From Hymenobacter sp. GOD-10R (GTDB lineage: Bacteria > Bacteroidota > Bacteroidia > Cytophagales > Hymenobacteraceae), in NCBI RefSeq assembly GCF_035609205.1, contig NZ_CP141185.1, positions 62,001 through 126,000 of the forward strand: DNA of 64,000 nt. The letters run 5' to 3'. The notes under the pieces are model-generated. The model worked only from the letters and a program-made list of their open reading frames with translations, was not told the DNA's origin and made no database searches. Position numbers and translations under genes: made by a program. Positions within the stretch are counted from its first letter, which is position 1, and each line of letters opens with the position of its first letter. Of the stretch, positions 33,120 to 42,244 are shown piece by piece.

Positions 33120-35324
33120 ATGGCTGAGCAAGATGAAGTGAATACCCCCACCCCGGAGCGCTGGTACATGAGTGCGGTGCCGACTTCCAACGGCAACCTC
33201 AGCGGCCAGGGCCTGCAGCGGCAACCCGCCGGGCACTCCCTCTATGAGATTCAGATTAATCCCGCCAATCCCAACCAGGCGGCCCTGCTGCCGGCCCCCG
33301 GCGCGGATGGTCGACTGCTGAATGCCTTTGACCACGCCCTGATGCGGGCCTTTACCACCAACCGGCTCCCCGGCCGGGAGGACAAGTTTCTCACGGTGGA
33401 AAAGCCTACGCTGCTGGAAAAGGTGGGCGATAACTGGAAAATCACCGAGCAGGGTCGGGTGGGCTACAGTGCCACCGAGCCGGAACAGCGGTTGCAGGTA
33501 TTTGGCCAAGTGCCCCCACCAGCTACCCAGCAAGCCGAATTAACAACGCGGGCCGAGGAGCTGGCCAGCGAGGTGGCCACCACTACCGGCACTGTTCGCA
33601 CCGAAGCGGAAGCGGAACTGGAAGGGGTAGCCAACCGCGCGCAGCAAGGACCCGACGAGAGCCGGGCCACTTACGCGGATTCCCTACGAGGTGAAGCCCG
33701 AGCGGAATTAGGCGAAAGCACCGACGCGCCGGAGCGGCAACAGTCGGTAGGGGAGGGGCAAAGCAGCGAGCAGCCGCCCGTGGCGCCAGCCCCGGATACC
33801 GCGGCCAGCTCGGAGCCGGTTGGGGAAATGCGCATTACCTGGCAGCAGAAGGGCGACGAAGTGGCCCCGCTGCTGGAAATGCGGGCCTACCTCGACCAGC
33901 TCAAGGAAGCCGGCGTGGCAGTGGGCGCTTTGCAGCTGGAGCGCGACCCGGCCGGCAAGCTCAGCGGCGGCTTCGCGGTGAGCTACGACCCGGAGTCGCA
34001 CAAGCTGGGCCAACTCGAAGCGGCTCTGCAGGGCTTCCGGCAAGTGGGGAATGGTGTAGCCGTGGTCGAGAAGCCCGAGCAGGCCGCCGCCCGACGGCAG
34101 GAAGTGGGCTACGATGATGACTACGAGCCGCAACGCAGCAAGCAGGTGCGTGAAGCTTTTGGGGTGAAGCAGTGGGACGCGCTCAGTGCTCAGCTATCGG
34201 CCGTGCCCAAGCATGCCCTCACGGCCCCGGAGCAGGTGCAGCAGGCGGCGGCCGGGCAGCGGGTGCAGCAGCTGGCCCAGCAGCAGGGCAAAACCACCGA
34301 GCAGGTCATCCGCGACGGCAAGAGCATTTTTGACATCGACACCAGCGGCAACCCCGCGTCGGCTTTTCTCAAGAACTTCTACGCCCACCTGAACGGCGGC
34401 CCGAAGACCCGCCAGAATCTGGAAGTCGACTACGAGAAAACCCGCCAGGACTTGCAGGCCCGCCTGACCCGGCACGCCGGGGCGGCCCAGCCGGAGCTTT
34501 CGCCCGCCTCGCCGGCCCTGGGTGCCAAGACACCGGCCGTGTCTGCTGAACCCGGCGTGGAGGCCGCCCGCCAGACCGTTGCGGTGCCGGCCCCGCCGGT
34601 GGTACTGTTCAAAGCCGATGAAGTGCCACAGAAAGTACTGGCCTCCCTCGGGCTGAATCTGGCCGAATTAACGGGCAGCGGGCAGCTGCAAAAGCTGCTC
34701 AGCGGCGAGAAAACTGACCTGTTGCCCATGCAGGTAGTGGGCAAGGAAGGCCAGGAGCCGGTGAAGTTCGAGGGCAAGATGGTGCTCCATCGCGAGGCCG
34801 ACGGGACGGCCACGCTTAAAATGGAATTGCCCCAGGAAAAGCTGGTTATTCCCAACGAGATTGGCGGGCAGCCCTTCACGCCCGAGCAGCGCCAGCGGCT
34901 CGAAACCGAGGGCAACGCCGGCCTGATTCGGGGCCTCAAGGACGAGCAGGGCCGCGAGTTCAACGGCTACGTGGCCGTGGATAAGGCCATGAATAAGGTC
35001 GTGGTGCTGCCCGAAGACAAAGTGACGCTGCACGACATCGTGGCCGGCGTCAAACTCACGCCCGAGCAGAGCCACGACCTGCGCGAAGGCAAGGTGGTTG
35101 CGCTGGCCAACATGGCCAGCGGCAACGGCGGGCAGAAGTTCGACGGCACCGTGCAGGTGAATGCCGCCAAGGCCTGCATCGAGGTGAAACCGGCCGCCCA
35201 CGAATTGGGCCAGCGCCAGGCCCCACGGGCCGAGCAGACGGTGAAAGCCACCACCCCGACCGTGGCCCCGGCCCCCGTGAAAGCCGAAGCGCCCCAGGTG
35301 AAAACCCGGGGACCCCGCCACTAG
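33120..35324 (+). CDS. DUF4099/DUF3945 domain-containing mobile-element protein
   Basis: 734 aa from ATG 33120; a longer frame from 32970 would begin within the promoter. After a variable, Gln/Glu/Ala-rich first half, residues about 500-580 (FKADEVPQKVLASLGLNLAELTGSGQLQKLL) match DUF4099 and the last 170 (GQPFTPEQRQRLETEGNAGLI, VKLTPEQSHDLREGKVV) contain DUF3945 repeats. These proteins are carried by most Bacteroidetes conjugative elements, often with a Toprim protein, and their role is unknown. It ends QVKTRGPRH. Regulation is probably shared with the tra operon. Confidence 0.8.
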   Translation: MAEQDEVNTPTPERWYMSAVPTSNGNLSGQGLQRQPAGHSLYEIQINPANPNQAALLPAPGADGRLLNAFDHALMRAFTTNRLPGREDKFLTVEKPTLLEKVGDNWKITEQGRVGYSATEPEQRLQVFGQVPPPATQQAELTTRAEELASEVATTTGTVRTEAEAELEGVANRAQQGPDESRATYADSLRGEARAELGESTDAPERQQSVGEGQSSEQPPVAPAPDTAASSEPVGEMRITWQQKGDEVAPLLEMRAYLDQLKEAGVAVGALQLERDPAGKLSGGFAVSYDPESHKLGQLEAALQGFRQVGNGVAVVEKPEQAAARRQEVGYDDDYEPQRSKQVREAFGVKQWDALSAQLSAVPKHALTAPEQVQQAAAGQRVQQLAQQQGKTTEQVIRDGKSIFDIDTSGNPASAFLKNFYAHLNGGPKTRQNLEVDYEKTRQDLQARLTRHAGAAQPELSPASPALGAKTPAVSAEPGVEAARQTVAVPAPPVVLFKADEVPQKVLASLGLNLAELTGSGQLQKLLSGEKTDLLPMQVVGKEGQEPVKFEGKMVLHREADGTATLKMELPQEKLVIPNEIGGQPFTPEQRQRLETEGNAGLIRGLKDEQGREFNGYVAVDKAMNKVVVLPEDKVTLHDIVAGVKLTPEQSHDLREGKVVALANMASGNGGQKFDGTVQVNAAKACIEVKPAAHELGQRQAPRAEQTVKATTPTVAPAPVKAEAPQVKTRGPRH

Positions 35325-35360
35325 CCGGGCCTCCCTCCAAACCTCTATTTCTCACCCTAT

Positions 35361-35393
35361 AAGCCCGGAAGCCCTCTTCCGGGCTTCTTTTTT
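35361..35393 (+). terminator. Rho-independent terminator between DUF3945 and Toprim genes
   Basis: A perfect 11-base stem (35361-35371 with 35376-35386), CCCT loop, and six T at 35388-35393. It would end the DUF3945 transcript or attenuate reading into the Toprim gene 34 bases further on. Confidence 0.9.
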
Positions 35394-35427
35394 CTGCCTT
35401 CCATTCTCCGAACTATTCCGCTTTACC

Positions 35428-37527
35428 ATGCAACACGAACTCACCTTCCAGAAGATTAAGGAGCAGGTTGAGCTGCCCGAGCTTCTGAGCCACTTCGGCT
35501 ACAACCTCCGAAAAGGCGAGCACCTGGGCAAAGGCAAATGGCACGTTTTTGAGGGCGATGACACGCTGGTGGTGTTCAAAGGCCGGGGCGGCGACTGGAT
35601 GTACTTCAACGCCCAGGACGACCGCGACAAGGGCAGCGTCATCGACTGGATGAAAAACCGGGTCAGCTCCGACCGTATTGCCGGCCTTGGTCCGCTGCCG
35701 GGCCGCAACCTCTGGCAGTCGGTCAACGACCATTTTCGCGCCTATCTCAACCTGCCCGAGGCGCAGCGGCCCCGGCTCGACCTGCCGCCCATCGCTGAAA
35801 CCGCGCCGGGCGAGAAATTCCACAGCATCTACACCCAGCACTGCCGGCCGCTCGAAAACACGGCTTACCTGGAAGGGCGCGGTATTACCAAAAGCACGAT
35901 TGCCAACCCGCAGTTCGCGGGCCGCATTCTCAACCAGCTCTACACGGTGCAGAAGGAGGGAATGCCGGCCAGAACCTACGTCAACACCGCTTTCCCAGCT
36001 TACCATGAGGGGCGGGTGGTGGGGCTGGAATTGAAAGGCGAGGGCTTCAAGGGCCAGGCTCCCGAAAGCCAGTTCACCCGCTCGCTGTGGCTGAGCAAGC
36101 CGCCCGAGGGCCGGCCGGCGGCGGTGCTGGTAGTTAGTGAATCGGCCCTCGATACGCTGTCCTACGCGCAACTGCACCCCGGCGAAAGCGCCCTGTATGC
36201 CTCGACGGCCGGCACGCTCACCCAAAACAAGATTTTCGAGTTGAAGCGGCTGCTCAGCGAGGAGCATATTCCGGCTGTCCGCGCCGCGTTTGACAACGAT
36301 ACCCAGGGCCACCACTTCGATACCCGCCTGCTGGCGGGTCTGGCCAGCGAGCAGAACCCGATGAAAGTGGTCCGGGAACACGAGCACCGGCTGACCGTCG
36401 AAATCACGGCGGCCCACCCGGCCGGCGTGCAGGCGCTCAGCCAACACCTCAAAAGCTACAACGACCAGACGGCCCGGCAGTACGCCCAGGAAAACGGGGA
36501 GCCGGGCAATCCGGCCAGCAGCCAGACCCTGCGCGACGAGCTGATTCACTCCAACAAGCTAGGAGCTCATACCTATCAGTTTCACGTGCCGATGAGCCGC
36601 GAGGCGTTGGGCGCTTTCAACCAGGCGGCCAGCCAGGCGCTGGCCTTTGAGCACCGCGTGGAGCTTGTGAAGAGCCAAGGCAAAGACTGGAACCAGGACC
36701 TTAAGCAAGACCAGCTGCAGCGGGTGGTGCTGCGCGAACTCGGTGGCGTCGACGATGACCAGTACGGCTTCGGCCAGCAGCACTGGGACAACCCACCCAT
36801 CGAGGGCCGCGGCAAAATCACGCAGCTGCACGAGGCGCAGGCCCAGGCCCGGAGCCAGGGAGAGCGGCTGCTGGTGGTAGAACTGCGGGAAAGCCGCGAT
36901 GCCGTGGCGCTGCTCCCCGCTTTGAGAGAAAATATTGAACGGGTCGGCCTCACCATACACCACGCCATCAAGCTGGAATCAAATGTGCCCCGCGAAATTG
37001 CCACGGAGCTCACGCTGCGCTACCGGCTGGATTCACCGCAACTGCCCGCCATCAGCGACGCGCTCGATGCGTTGCGGCAAAATCCCCAGGCCACGGTCAT
37101 CGAGCCGGTAGCGGATGCGGCGGAGCGGCGGCAACTTGCCATCGCGCAGGAGCAGCAGCGCCAGGCCGGCCCACCGCTGGTGCCGAGTGATTCCCCGACC
37201 CACGACCTGGCCCGGCAAACATTTATCAAGGCTGCTGGCCAGCTGGTGCATGACCTGCGGGAGAGTGCGGCGAATCTGGACGCGGCCCGGTTGCAGGAAG
37301 TCAGCCGGCAACTGGTGAAGAAACCGGAGCTTTCGGGCCTGAACCGCGAAAACGTGGACAAGGTGCTGGCCGTGGTGGACAAGCTGGTGAATCTGAAAGA
37401 TTCTCCCGCCGTGCAGCAGCTGCGCCAGGCGGTGCAGGTATTAGGCAATCCCACCCCAAGCACTGCCCCGAAGCATGAGGCTACGCCCCAGCCCCCAGAA
37501 AATCGTCGGCCTGGCCCCCGCATATAA
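35428..37527 (+). CDS. Toprim/DUF3991 primase-like protein
   Basis: 699 aa. The N-terminal part (FQKIKEQVELPELLSHFGYNLRKGEHLGKGKWHVF) resembles a zinc-less primase start, the segment from about 140 matches DUF3991, and a Toprim fold follows (LVVSESALDTLSY near 236, AFDNDTQGHHF near 288), with acidic residues placed for metal binding. Such proteins may prime the transferred strand in the recipient. The middle and end are helical and unassigned. The C-terminus, PQPPENRRPGPRI, resembles tails on other proteins here. A terminator upstream suggests partly separate expression. Confidence 0.8.
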   Translation: MQHELTFQKIKEQVELPELLSHFGYNLRKGEHLGKGKWHVFEGDDTLVVFKGRGGDWMYFNAQDDRDKGSVIDWMKNRVSSDRIAGLGPLPGRNLWQSVNDHFRAYLNLPEAQRPRLDLPPIAETAPGEKFHSIYTQHCRPLENTAYLEGRGITKSTIANPQFAGRILNQLYTVQKEGMPARTYVNTAFPAYHEGRVVGLELKGEGFKGQAPESQFTRSLWLSKPPEGRPAAVLVVSESALDTLSYAQLHPGESALYASTAGTLTQNKIFELKRLLSEEHIPAVRAAFDNDTQGHHFDTRLLAGLASEQNPMKVVREHEHRLTVEITAAHPAGVQALSQHLKSYNDQTARQYAQENGEPGNPASSQTLRDELIHSNKLGAHTYQFHVPMSREALGAFNQAASQALAFEHRVELVKSQGKDWNQDLKQDQLQRVVLRELGGVDDDQYGFGQQHWDNPPIEGRGKITQLHEAQAQARSQGERLLVVELRESRDAVALLPALRENIERVGLTIHHAIKLESNVPREIATELTLRYRLDSPQLPAISDALDALRQNPQATVIEPVADAAERRQLAIAQEQQRQAGPPLVPSDSPTHDLARQTFIKAAGQLVHDLRESAANLDAARLQEVSRQLVKKPELSGLNRENVDKVLAVVDKLVNLKDSPAVQQLRQAVQVLGNPTPSTAPKHEATPQPPENRRPGPRI

Positions 37528-37660
37528 GTGGGCTCACGGATAGTAATATTGGCTTATTACCAGCAGAATGCCAACGGCGAAATAAATGCCAAAGCGTTGG
37601 AGTTTCTGCGCTGGTTTATGGTGCTCACACATAGCCCGCCAACAGCGAGTAGCTGCTGAC
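37528..37660 (+). pseudogene. Possible short coding remnant after the Toprim gene
   Basis: A frame without ATG translates as LAYYQQNANGEINAKALEF, then LRWFMVLTHSPPTA, and ends near 37660. It has protein-like composition and codon use, but no start or family I can name; a transposase fragment is one possibility. The right end runs into the long inverted repeat. Confidence 0.2.
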
Positions 37661-37691
37661 TGGTTCAAGTCAGCAGCTACTCGCTGTTGGC
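37638..37691. repeat. Perfect 24-bp inverted repeat with 6-base loop
   Basis: Arms 37638-37661 and 37668-37691 are exact reverse complements round GGTTCA. It lies between two convergent genes (Toprim and MFS), so it can serve as a bidirectional stop, although no T-run adjoins either arm. Its length and perfection are unusual for a terminator; a recombination or replication-related hairpin is an alternative. Confidence 0.85.
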
Positions 37692-37767
37692 TTGGAATGG
37701 CGCGAGCCAATCGCAGTACGGCTACATGGCCCGTTAGCCAGCCGGGCAGTAGCCTATTTGACTAGTA

Positions 37768-39087
37768 TCAGGCTACGCTGAAGCTGGTCCTGAAACTATT
37801 GCTTGGTCCGCGGCCAGGTTCATAATTCGCAGCGGGCACTGGCCGGGAACAGCTTCGGGCGGGGTCGGCTTCATCCGCTACGGGTAAGCAATACATGCGC
37901 CGCTGGATGACCAGGGCCGAGAGCACCGTGAGCCCGCCAATGGCCGCCAGCGCGGCCCCCAGCCCAAAGGCATCGGCCAAGATGCCCGTGAGCAGCGCGC
38001 CGATGGCGTAGCCCGCGTCGCGCCAGAAACGGAAAATGCCCACGCTGTGCGCCCGTTGGGTCAGGGGCGCGTACTCGGCCACGGCGGCCAGGAACGTGGG
38101 GTACACCAGCGCCGTGCCCGCGCCCAGCAGCGCCGCCAGCAGCACAAACATTGGGTAGGTATCGGTGAAGAGCATGGCCAGCAGCACCGCCCCTTGCAGC
38201 AGCATGCCCCAGAATAGCAGGTCTTTCTTACAGAGCCGGTCGGCCAGCGGGCCGGTGAGCAGCTGGCCCAGGCCCCACACGGCCGGGTACACGGCCGCCA
38301 CGGTGCCAATCTGCGTCAGGGTGAAGCCCTTGCTGGCCAGTAGCAGCGGTAGCAGGCCCCACACCATGCCGTCGTTGAGGTTGTTCACCAGCCCGGCCTG
38401 CGTGACTGAGCCCAGGTTGGGGTGCCGCCACGTCACGTCCCAGAAGGAGAGCGGCGGGCCAGCCGGCGTGGCCGGGGCCTGCGCCGCTTCCAGCGCCACG
38501 TGGTGGCGGGTATCGCGCACCAGCAGTGAGCCCAGCAGGCCCAGCACTGCCAATACAATGCCCAGGTAAAACGGGTAGGGGCGCAGCCCGTATTCGGTGG
38601 CCAGCCAGCCGGAGGCGAAGGCCGTGGCCGCCACGGCCAGGTAGCCGGCCGACTCGTTCAGGCCCATGGCCAGGCCGCGCTGCTTCGGGCCGACGAGGTC
38701 AATTTTCATCACTACTGTGCTCGACCAGGCCAGGCCCTGATTGAGGCCCAGCAGCACGTTGGCCGCAATCACCCAGCCCCAGGTGGGCGCCCAGAGCAGC
38801 AGCAGCGGTACCGGCAGCCCGAAGAGCCAGCCGATAACCAGCAGGTTTTTGCGTCCAATCCGGTTGGTCCAGGCCCCGGCGTAGTAATTGGCCACGGCCT
38901 TGGTGAGGCCGAACACCACGATGAAGGAAAGAATGGCCGAGCGCGCCACCAGGTGGAACTCCTGCTCGGCCAGCCGGGGCAGGATGCTGCGCTCCAGCCC
39001 CACCATGCCGCCCACGAAGGCGTTAACAAGGACCAGCAGGCTGAATTGCCGCCAGTTTTCGCGCAAACCGAGTTGAGGAGTCTTCAT
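37768..39087 (-). CDS. MFS transporter
   Basis: 439 aa from ATG 39087 with about 12 transmembrane helices in two halves joined by a loop near 200-230. The cytoplasmic loop between helices 2 and 3 has GAWTNRIGRKNLL, the MFS signature A, and the second half repeats it as GPLADRLCKKDLL. It belongs to the drug/metabolite efflux-like branch; the substrate cannot be read. As the last gene of the sulfur operon it may export a sulfur compound or metabolite. The C-terminal tail is unusual, Cys/Arg/Pro-rich. Confidence 0.85.
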   Translation of the reverse strand: MKTPQLGLRENWRQFSLLVLVNAFVGGMVGLERSILPRLAEQEFHLVARSAILSFIVVFGLTKAVANYYAGAWTNRIGRKNLLVIGWLFGLPVPLLLLWAPTWGWVIAANVLLGLNQGLAWSSTVVMKIDLVGPKQRGLAMGLNESAGYLAVAATAFASGWLATEYGLRPYPFYLGIVLAVLGLLGSLLVRDTRHHVALEAAQAPATPAGPPLSFWDVTWRHPNLGSVTQAGLVNNLNDGMVWGLLPLLLASKGFTLTQIGTVAAVYPAVWGLGQLLTGPLADRLCKKDLLFWGMLLQGAVLLAMLFTDTYPMFVLLAALLGAGTALVYPTFLAAVAEYAPLTQRAHSVGIFRFWRDAGYAIGALLTGILADAFGLGAALAAIGGLTVLSALVIQRRMYCLPVADEADPARSCSRPVPAANYEPGRGPSNSFRTSFSVA

Positions 39088-39111
39088 TGGAAGAGTGGGC
39101 AATGGATTTGG

Positions 39112-39654
39112 TTAGGGGTGCACCAGCACCCAACCCTCGGCCTGGCGAATAATCAGCTCCCCGTTGCCGGTAGGCACGATGGAAATGTAGGGGAGCATGT
39201 CGTCCTTGGTCAGCTTGTAGGCTTTCAGCGAATTGGCGCACTGTGCCAGCACGACGCCCGCTTGTTGCAGGGCCAGCACGTCGGCTTCGTAGGGCTGGTC
39301 TTTCCTGAACACCACGGTGCCGCCGCTGAACACCACCAGCTCCAACTCCAGCTTGCCCTTCAGGCGTGGGTCTTCCAGCGCATTTTTCATGTTGTGCAGC
39401 GTCTGGTTGATGAGCTTGGGGTCGCTGCTATCGAGCTGGTACACGGCCCGGTAGTGGGCTTTGGTGGCCGGTGCCCCCTGAAACTGCGCGGCTTTGGCCG
39501 CAAAGGCGGCGTTAGGCGGCGTGAGCACGGGGGCAGTGGTAGCCGGCGCGGTGGCGGGGGGAGTAGCGGGCATCGTAGCGGGTGTTTGGGCAGTGGCTGT
39601 GAGGGCCGCGCCAGTGAGTAGCAGCGCGGTGAGCAGGGGGCGAAGGGTCAGCAT
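39112..39654 (-). CDS. Secreted DsrE/DsrF-like protein
   Basis: 180 aa with a signal peptide (to about residue 22) and a Pro/Ala/Thr linker. The domain from about 63 shows the DsrE fold pattern: YRAVYQLDSSDPKLINQTLHNMKNAL, LELVVFSGGTVVF, and VVLAQCANSLKAYKLTKDDML with a conserved Cys at the sulfur-carrier position. DsrE-like proteins move sulfane sulfur. A periplasmic version beside a TsdA-like cytochrome fits reduced-sulfur handling. It is 24 bases ahead of the MFS gene and 42 after the porin gene. Confidence 0.8.
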   Translation of the reverse strand: MLTLRPLLTALLLTGAALTATAQTPATMPATPPATAPATTAPVLTPPNAAFAAKAAQFQGAPATKAHYRAVYQLDSSDPKLINQTLHNMKNALEDPRLKGKLELELVVFSGGTVVFRKDQPYEADVLALQQAGVVLAQCANSLKAYKLTKDDMLPYISIVPTGNGELIIRQAEGWVLVHP

Positions 39655-39696
39655 GAAAGCAGGGGATTGGGAGTGGATGGGAGCGGCCTAGCGGCC

Positions 39697-41151
39697 CTAA
39701 AAGTCGTAATTCAGAATGACGTTGAGCTGGTGGAAGTCCACCTTGTTCACGATGTAGCGGTCTTCGCCGTAGGTGTTGCCCAGCGCGCCCTTGTACACAT
39801 AGAGCAGCTGCCCGCGCAGGCCCCGGGCCCAGCCGGCAAACGGGTAGGTGAGCGAGGCGTTGAGCTGCTGGTAGGAGGGCAGGCCGTACTTGTTGAGGCG
39901 GGTGTCGCGCACGTCGGGCAGGTAGTAGTGGCCGTAGCCGACTTCCGCTTTCAGGCCCGGCACCCGGGCGAAGGTATAGCCGCCCAGTACGGCGGCGGCA
40001 TCCAGGCCGCCCAGGCCTTCGGTGCGCTCGCGGGGCAGGAAGGTGTAGAACGGCTCGCGGCCCCATTCGCGCGGAAACAGGAAGCGCCCGGTGCGGGTGA
40101 TGCGGGTGTAGTTGGCGCTCAGGCTCCAGGGGCCACGCTGGTAGCCCAGGCGGGCGCTCAGGGCGTGGGCCTGGCGGCCGGGGACGCTGTAGGCTAGGCG
40201 CGGGTCGGCGTTGCCGCCGGTGCCCACGGTGCGCTGGTAGTGGTACTGCGCGCCCAGCGTGAGCTGCCCCACGCCCACGGCCCGGCCGGTGGTCAGCTCG
40301 GCAAAGGTGGCGTTGAACAGGTTGTCGGCGTAGTAGTTCCAGACCTGGGTGGTGGTGCGCGGGCTCCACTGCCGGCTCAGGGCCAGCACGCCCAGGCCCC
40401 GGCTACTCAGGTTGCCGGCGTAGCTGGCACGCTGGCCGGCTTCGGTCACGCCCATGGGGTAGAGCCCGAGGGCGTTGGCCACCGAATACCACCCGGTGGT
40501 GGACCGGGGTCCTATGTGCGTAAGCCAGCCGCCGGTGAGGGTGGTGGCCGGCAGCTCCCGGAACTCCAGCCACAGGCCCTGCGCGTAGCCGGGGCTCAGG
40601 CGGCCGTCGTGGGCATTGAGCAGCGGGGTGTTGAGCAGCTGCCGGCCGAAGGTGACCGCCGACTGCCGGAACCGGTAGCGCACGAACAGCTCCTCGGCCC
40701 GCCCGGCGAGCTGGCGCCGGCTGGGGTCGGCCACGTCGAACAAGCCTATTTCGTAGCGGCTCACGGCCCCGGTGGCCGCGTCGGCGGTCAGTATGTTGTC
40801 GGAGCCCACGCTCGCCCAGGCAAAGCCACCGGCCCCTAGCTGAAAGCCATAAAGTGGAGCCGTCTCGAAGCGCAGGCCCGTGCCCAGGCCGTTGGCAAAA
40901 TAGTCGGGGCGGGTGCCCTGGTTCCAGGTAGCCATGGTGTAGTTGCGCAGGCGGCCGTGCCAGCGGCCGCGGCTAAAGGCTTCGGACAGGGTGCGCGCCC
41001 GCACGGTATCGGCCAGCGCGGGGGTGGGGTAGGGGGTGAGCTGGGTGCGGCCGGTCACGGGGCGCGCCAGGGCCGGCTCGGCGTGTTGTGCCCACGCGGC
41101 GGCCGGGGCCAGCAGCAAGCCGGCCCCTAAAAGGCATGCGAAACGAGACAT
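39697..41151 (-). CDS. Outer-membrane porin, OprD-like
   Basis: 484 aa with a signal peptide (cleaved after AWA-QH). Alternating amphipathic strands with aromatic girdles run through the whole body, and the last residue is Phe after NVILNYD, the sorting signal of outer-membrane beta-barrels. It resembles the OprD family. In this operon it may let thiosulfate or other anions into the periplasm for the cytochrome encoded next to it (11-base gap). Substrate is inferred. Confidence 0.8.
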   Translation of the reverse strand: MSRFACLLGAGLLLAPAAAWAQHAEPALARPVTGRTQLTPYPTPALADTVRARTLSEAFSRGRWHGRLRNYTMATWNQGTRPDYFANGLGTGLRFETAPLYGFQLGAGGFAWASVGSDNILTADAATGAVSRYEIGLFDVADPSRRQLAGRAEELFVRYRFRQSAVTFGRQLLNTPLLNAHDGRLSPGYAQGLWLEFRELPATTLTGGWLTHIGPRSTTGWYSVANALGLYPMGVTEAGQRASYAGNLSSRGLGVLALSRQWSPRTTTQVWNYYADNLFNATFAELTTGRAVGVGQLTLGAQYHYQRTVGTGGNADPRLAYSVPGRQAHALSARLGYQRGPWSLSANYTRITRTGRFLFPREWGREPFYTFLPRERTEGLGGLDAAAVLGGYTFARVPGLKAEVGYGHYYLPDVRDTRLNKYGLPSYQQLNASLTYPFAGWARGLRGQLLYVYKGALGNTYGEDRYIVNKVDFHQLNVILNYDF

Positions 41152-41161
41152 GAGCAGGGAG

Positions 41162-42217
41162 TTATTGCGCCTTAGCCGGCTGCGGGTGGGCGTCCTCGAT
41201 GGGCTGATACGGCCCGTACTTGTGCTGCTTTTCGGAGAACTTATCCGCGTAAGGCCCGAAGGGATGGTCCACCGGCTTTTTGCGGATGTCGGGCCAGTCG
41301 CGGGGCGTCGCCAGGTGCGGGCGTGGCTGTGAATTCACGAACGCGGCCACGTCCCAGGCCTGCTTGTTGGTTAGCTGTGGGTGGTCGAAGGTGGCCCCGA
41401 AGGGCATGGCCGCCTTCACGTATTTGGCAAAGTTCGAGACCCGGAACAGGCCCGCGCCGTCGTTGTAGCTGGCCGGTCCCCACAGCGGCGGGTACTGGTA
41501 GCCGCTGTTATCGGCCAGCTGCTGTCCTTGGCCAGCGGGGCCGTGGCAGCTCTGGCACTTGGCTGCGAACACGGCCTTGCCAATCACCGGGTCGGCGGCC
41601 CGGTCGAGGTAGGCCAGCTGCATAAAGCCCGTGCCGTACACCTTCTTGCCTTTGGGAATGCCCTTCCCCAGCCACTGGATGTAGGCCACGATGGCCCTCA
41701 TCTCACGGCTGCTGTCGGGCACGGCCCGGCCGTTGAGGCTGCGCTCCATGCAGTCGGCCACGCGCTTTTCAATTCCTTCGACCGAACCCGAGCGGGCCCG
41801 CATTTTGGGATACGTCGAAGCCACGGCCAGATAGTTGTTGGCGAAGCCCTGGGTGCCGGCCTGCAGGTGGCAGTTCTGGCAGTTCATGCCGTTGGTCAGG
41901 TGCGCCACCGAGCCCTGCGGCCCCAGGTACTGCGCGGTGTGCGCAATCAGCTCCCGGCCGTAGCGAATCTGGCGGCCCGCCGCCGTGCGCGGAATAGTGG
42001 CCGTGTCCGGGGCCGGGGGGACCGGGCGGTGGTAGCTGCCCGCCGGGGGCGGCCCCTGGGTGGCTTCATCCTCCGCCGCCACGGGCGCGGGCGCGGCCGG
42101 CGGGGCATAGAGCTGCGTGACCACGACCACGATGACCAGCACCACGGCCGCCGTCAGCACCATCAGCAGGCGCGCCAGGTGGGGCAGCTGCTGCACCCGT
42201 TCATCGGTGGGTTTCAT
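41162..42217 (-). CDS. Dihaem cytochrome c, TsdA-like thiosulfate dehydrogenase
   Basis: 351 aa anchored by one N-terminal transmembrane helix (about 15-37). Two haem-c motifs, CQNCH at 113-117 and CQSCH at 221-225, are in the TsdA arrangement. NGMNCQNCHLQAG and the RVADCMERSLNGRAVP segment (Cys156) are TsdA hallmarks. TsdA oxidises thiosulfate to tetrathionate, or the reverse, in the periplasm. Neighbours (YeeE/YedE, rhodaneses, DsrE) support a thiosulfate role. Twenty-seven bases follow the YeeE-like gene. Confidence 0.83.
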   Translation of the reverse strand: MKPTDERVQQLPHLARLLMVLTAAVVLVIVVVVTQLYAPPAAPAPVAAEDEATQGPPPAGSYHRPVPPAPDTATIPRTAAGRQIRYGRELIAHTAQYLGPQGSVAHLTNGMNCQNCHLQAGTQGFANNYLAVASTYPKMRARSGSVEGIEKRVADCMERSLNGRAVPDSSREMRAIVAYIQWLGKGIPKGKKVYGTGFMQLAYLDRAADPVIGKAVFAAKCQSCHGPAGQGQQLADNSGYQYPPLWGPASYNDGAGLFRVSNFAKYVKAAMPFGATFDHPQLTNKQAWDVAAFVNSQPRPHLATPRDWPDIRKKPVDHPFGPYADKFSEKQHKYGPYQPIEDAHPQPAKAQ

Positions 42218-42244
42218 GGCGGGGAGGCGTTAAAAGTGAAGCGG

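Noticed and set aside
35413..36549. 378-codon minus-strand frame
   Set aside because: Antisense shadow of the Toprim gene, no recognisable domain.
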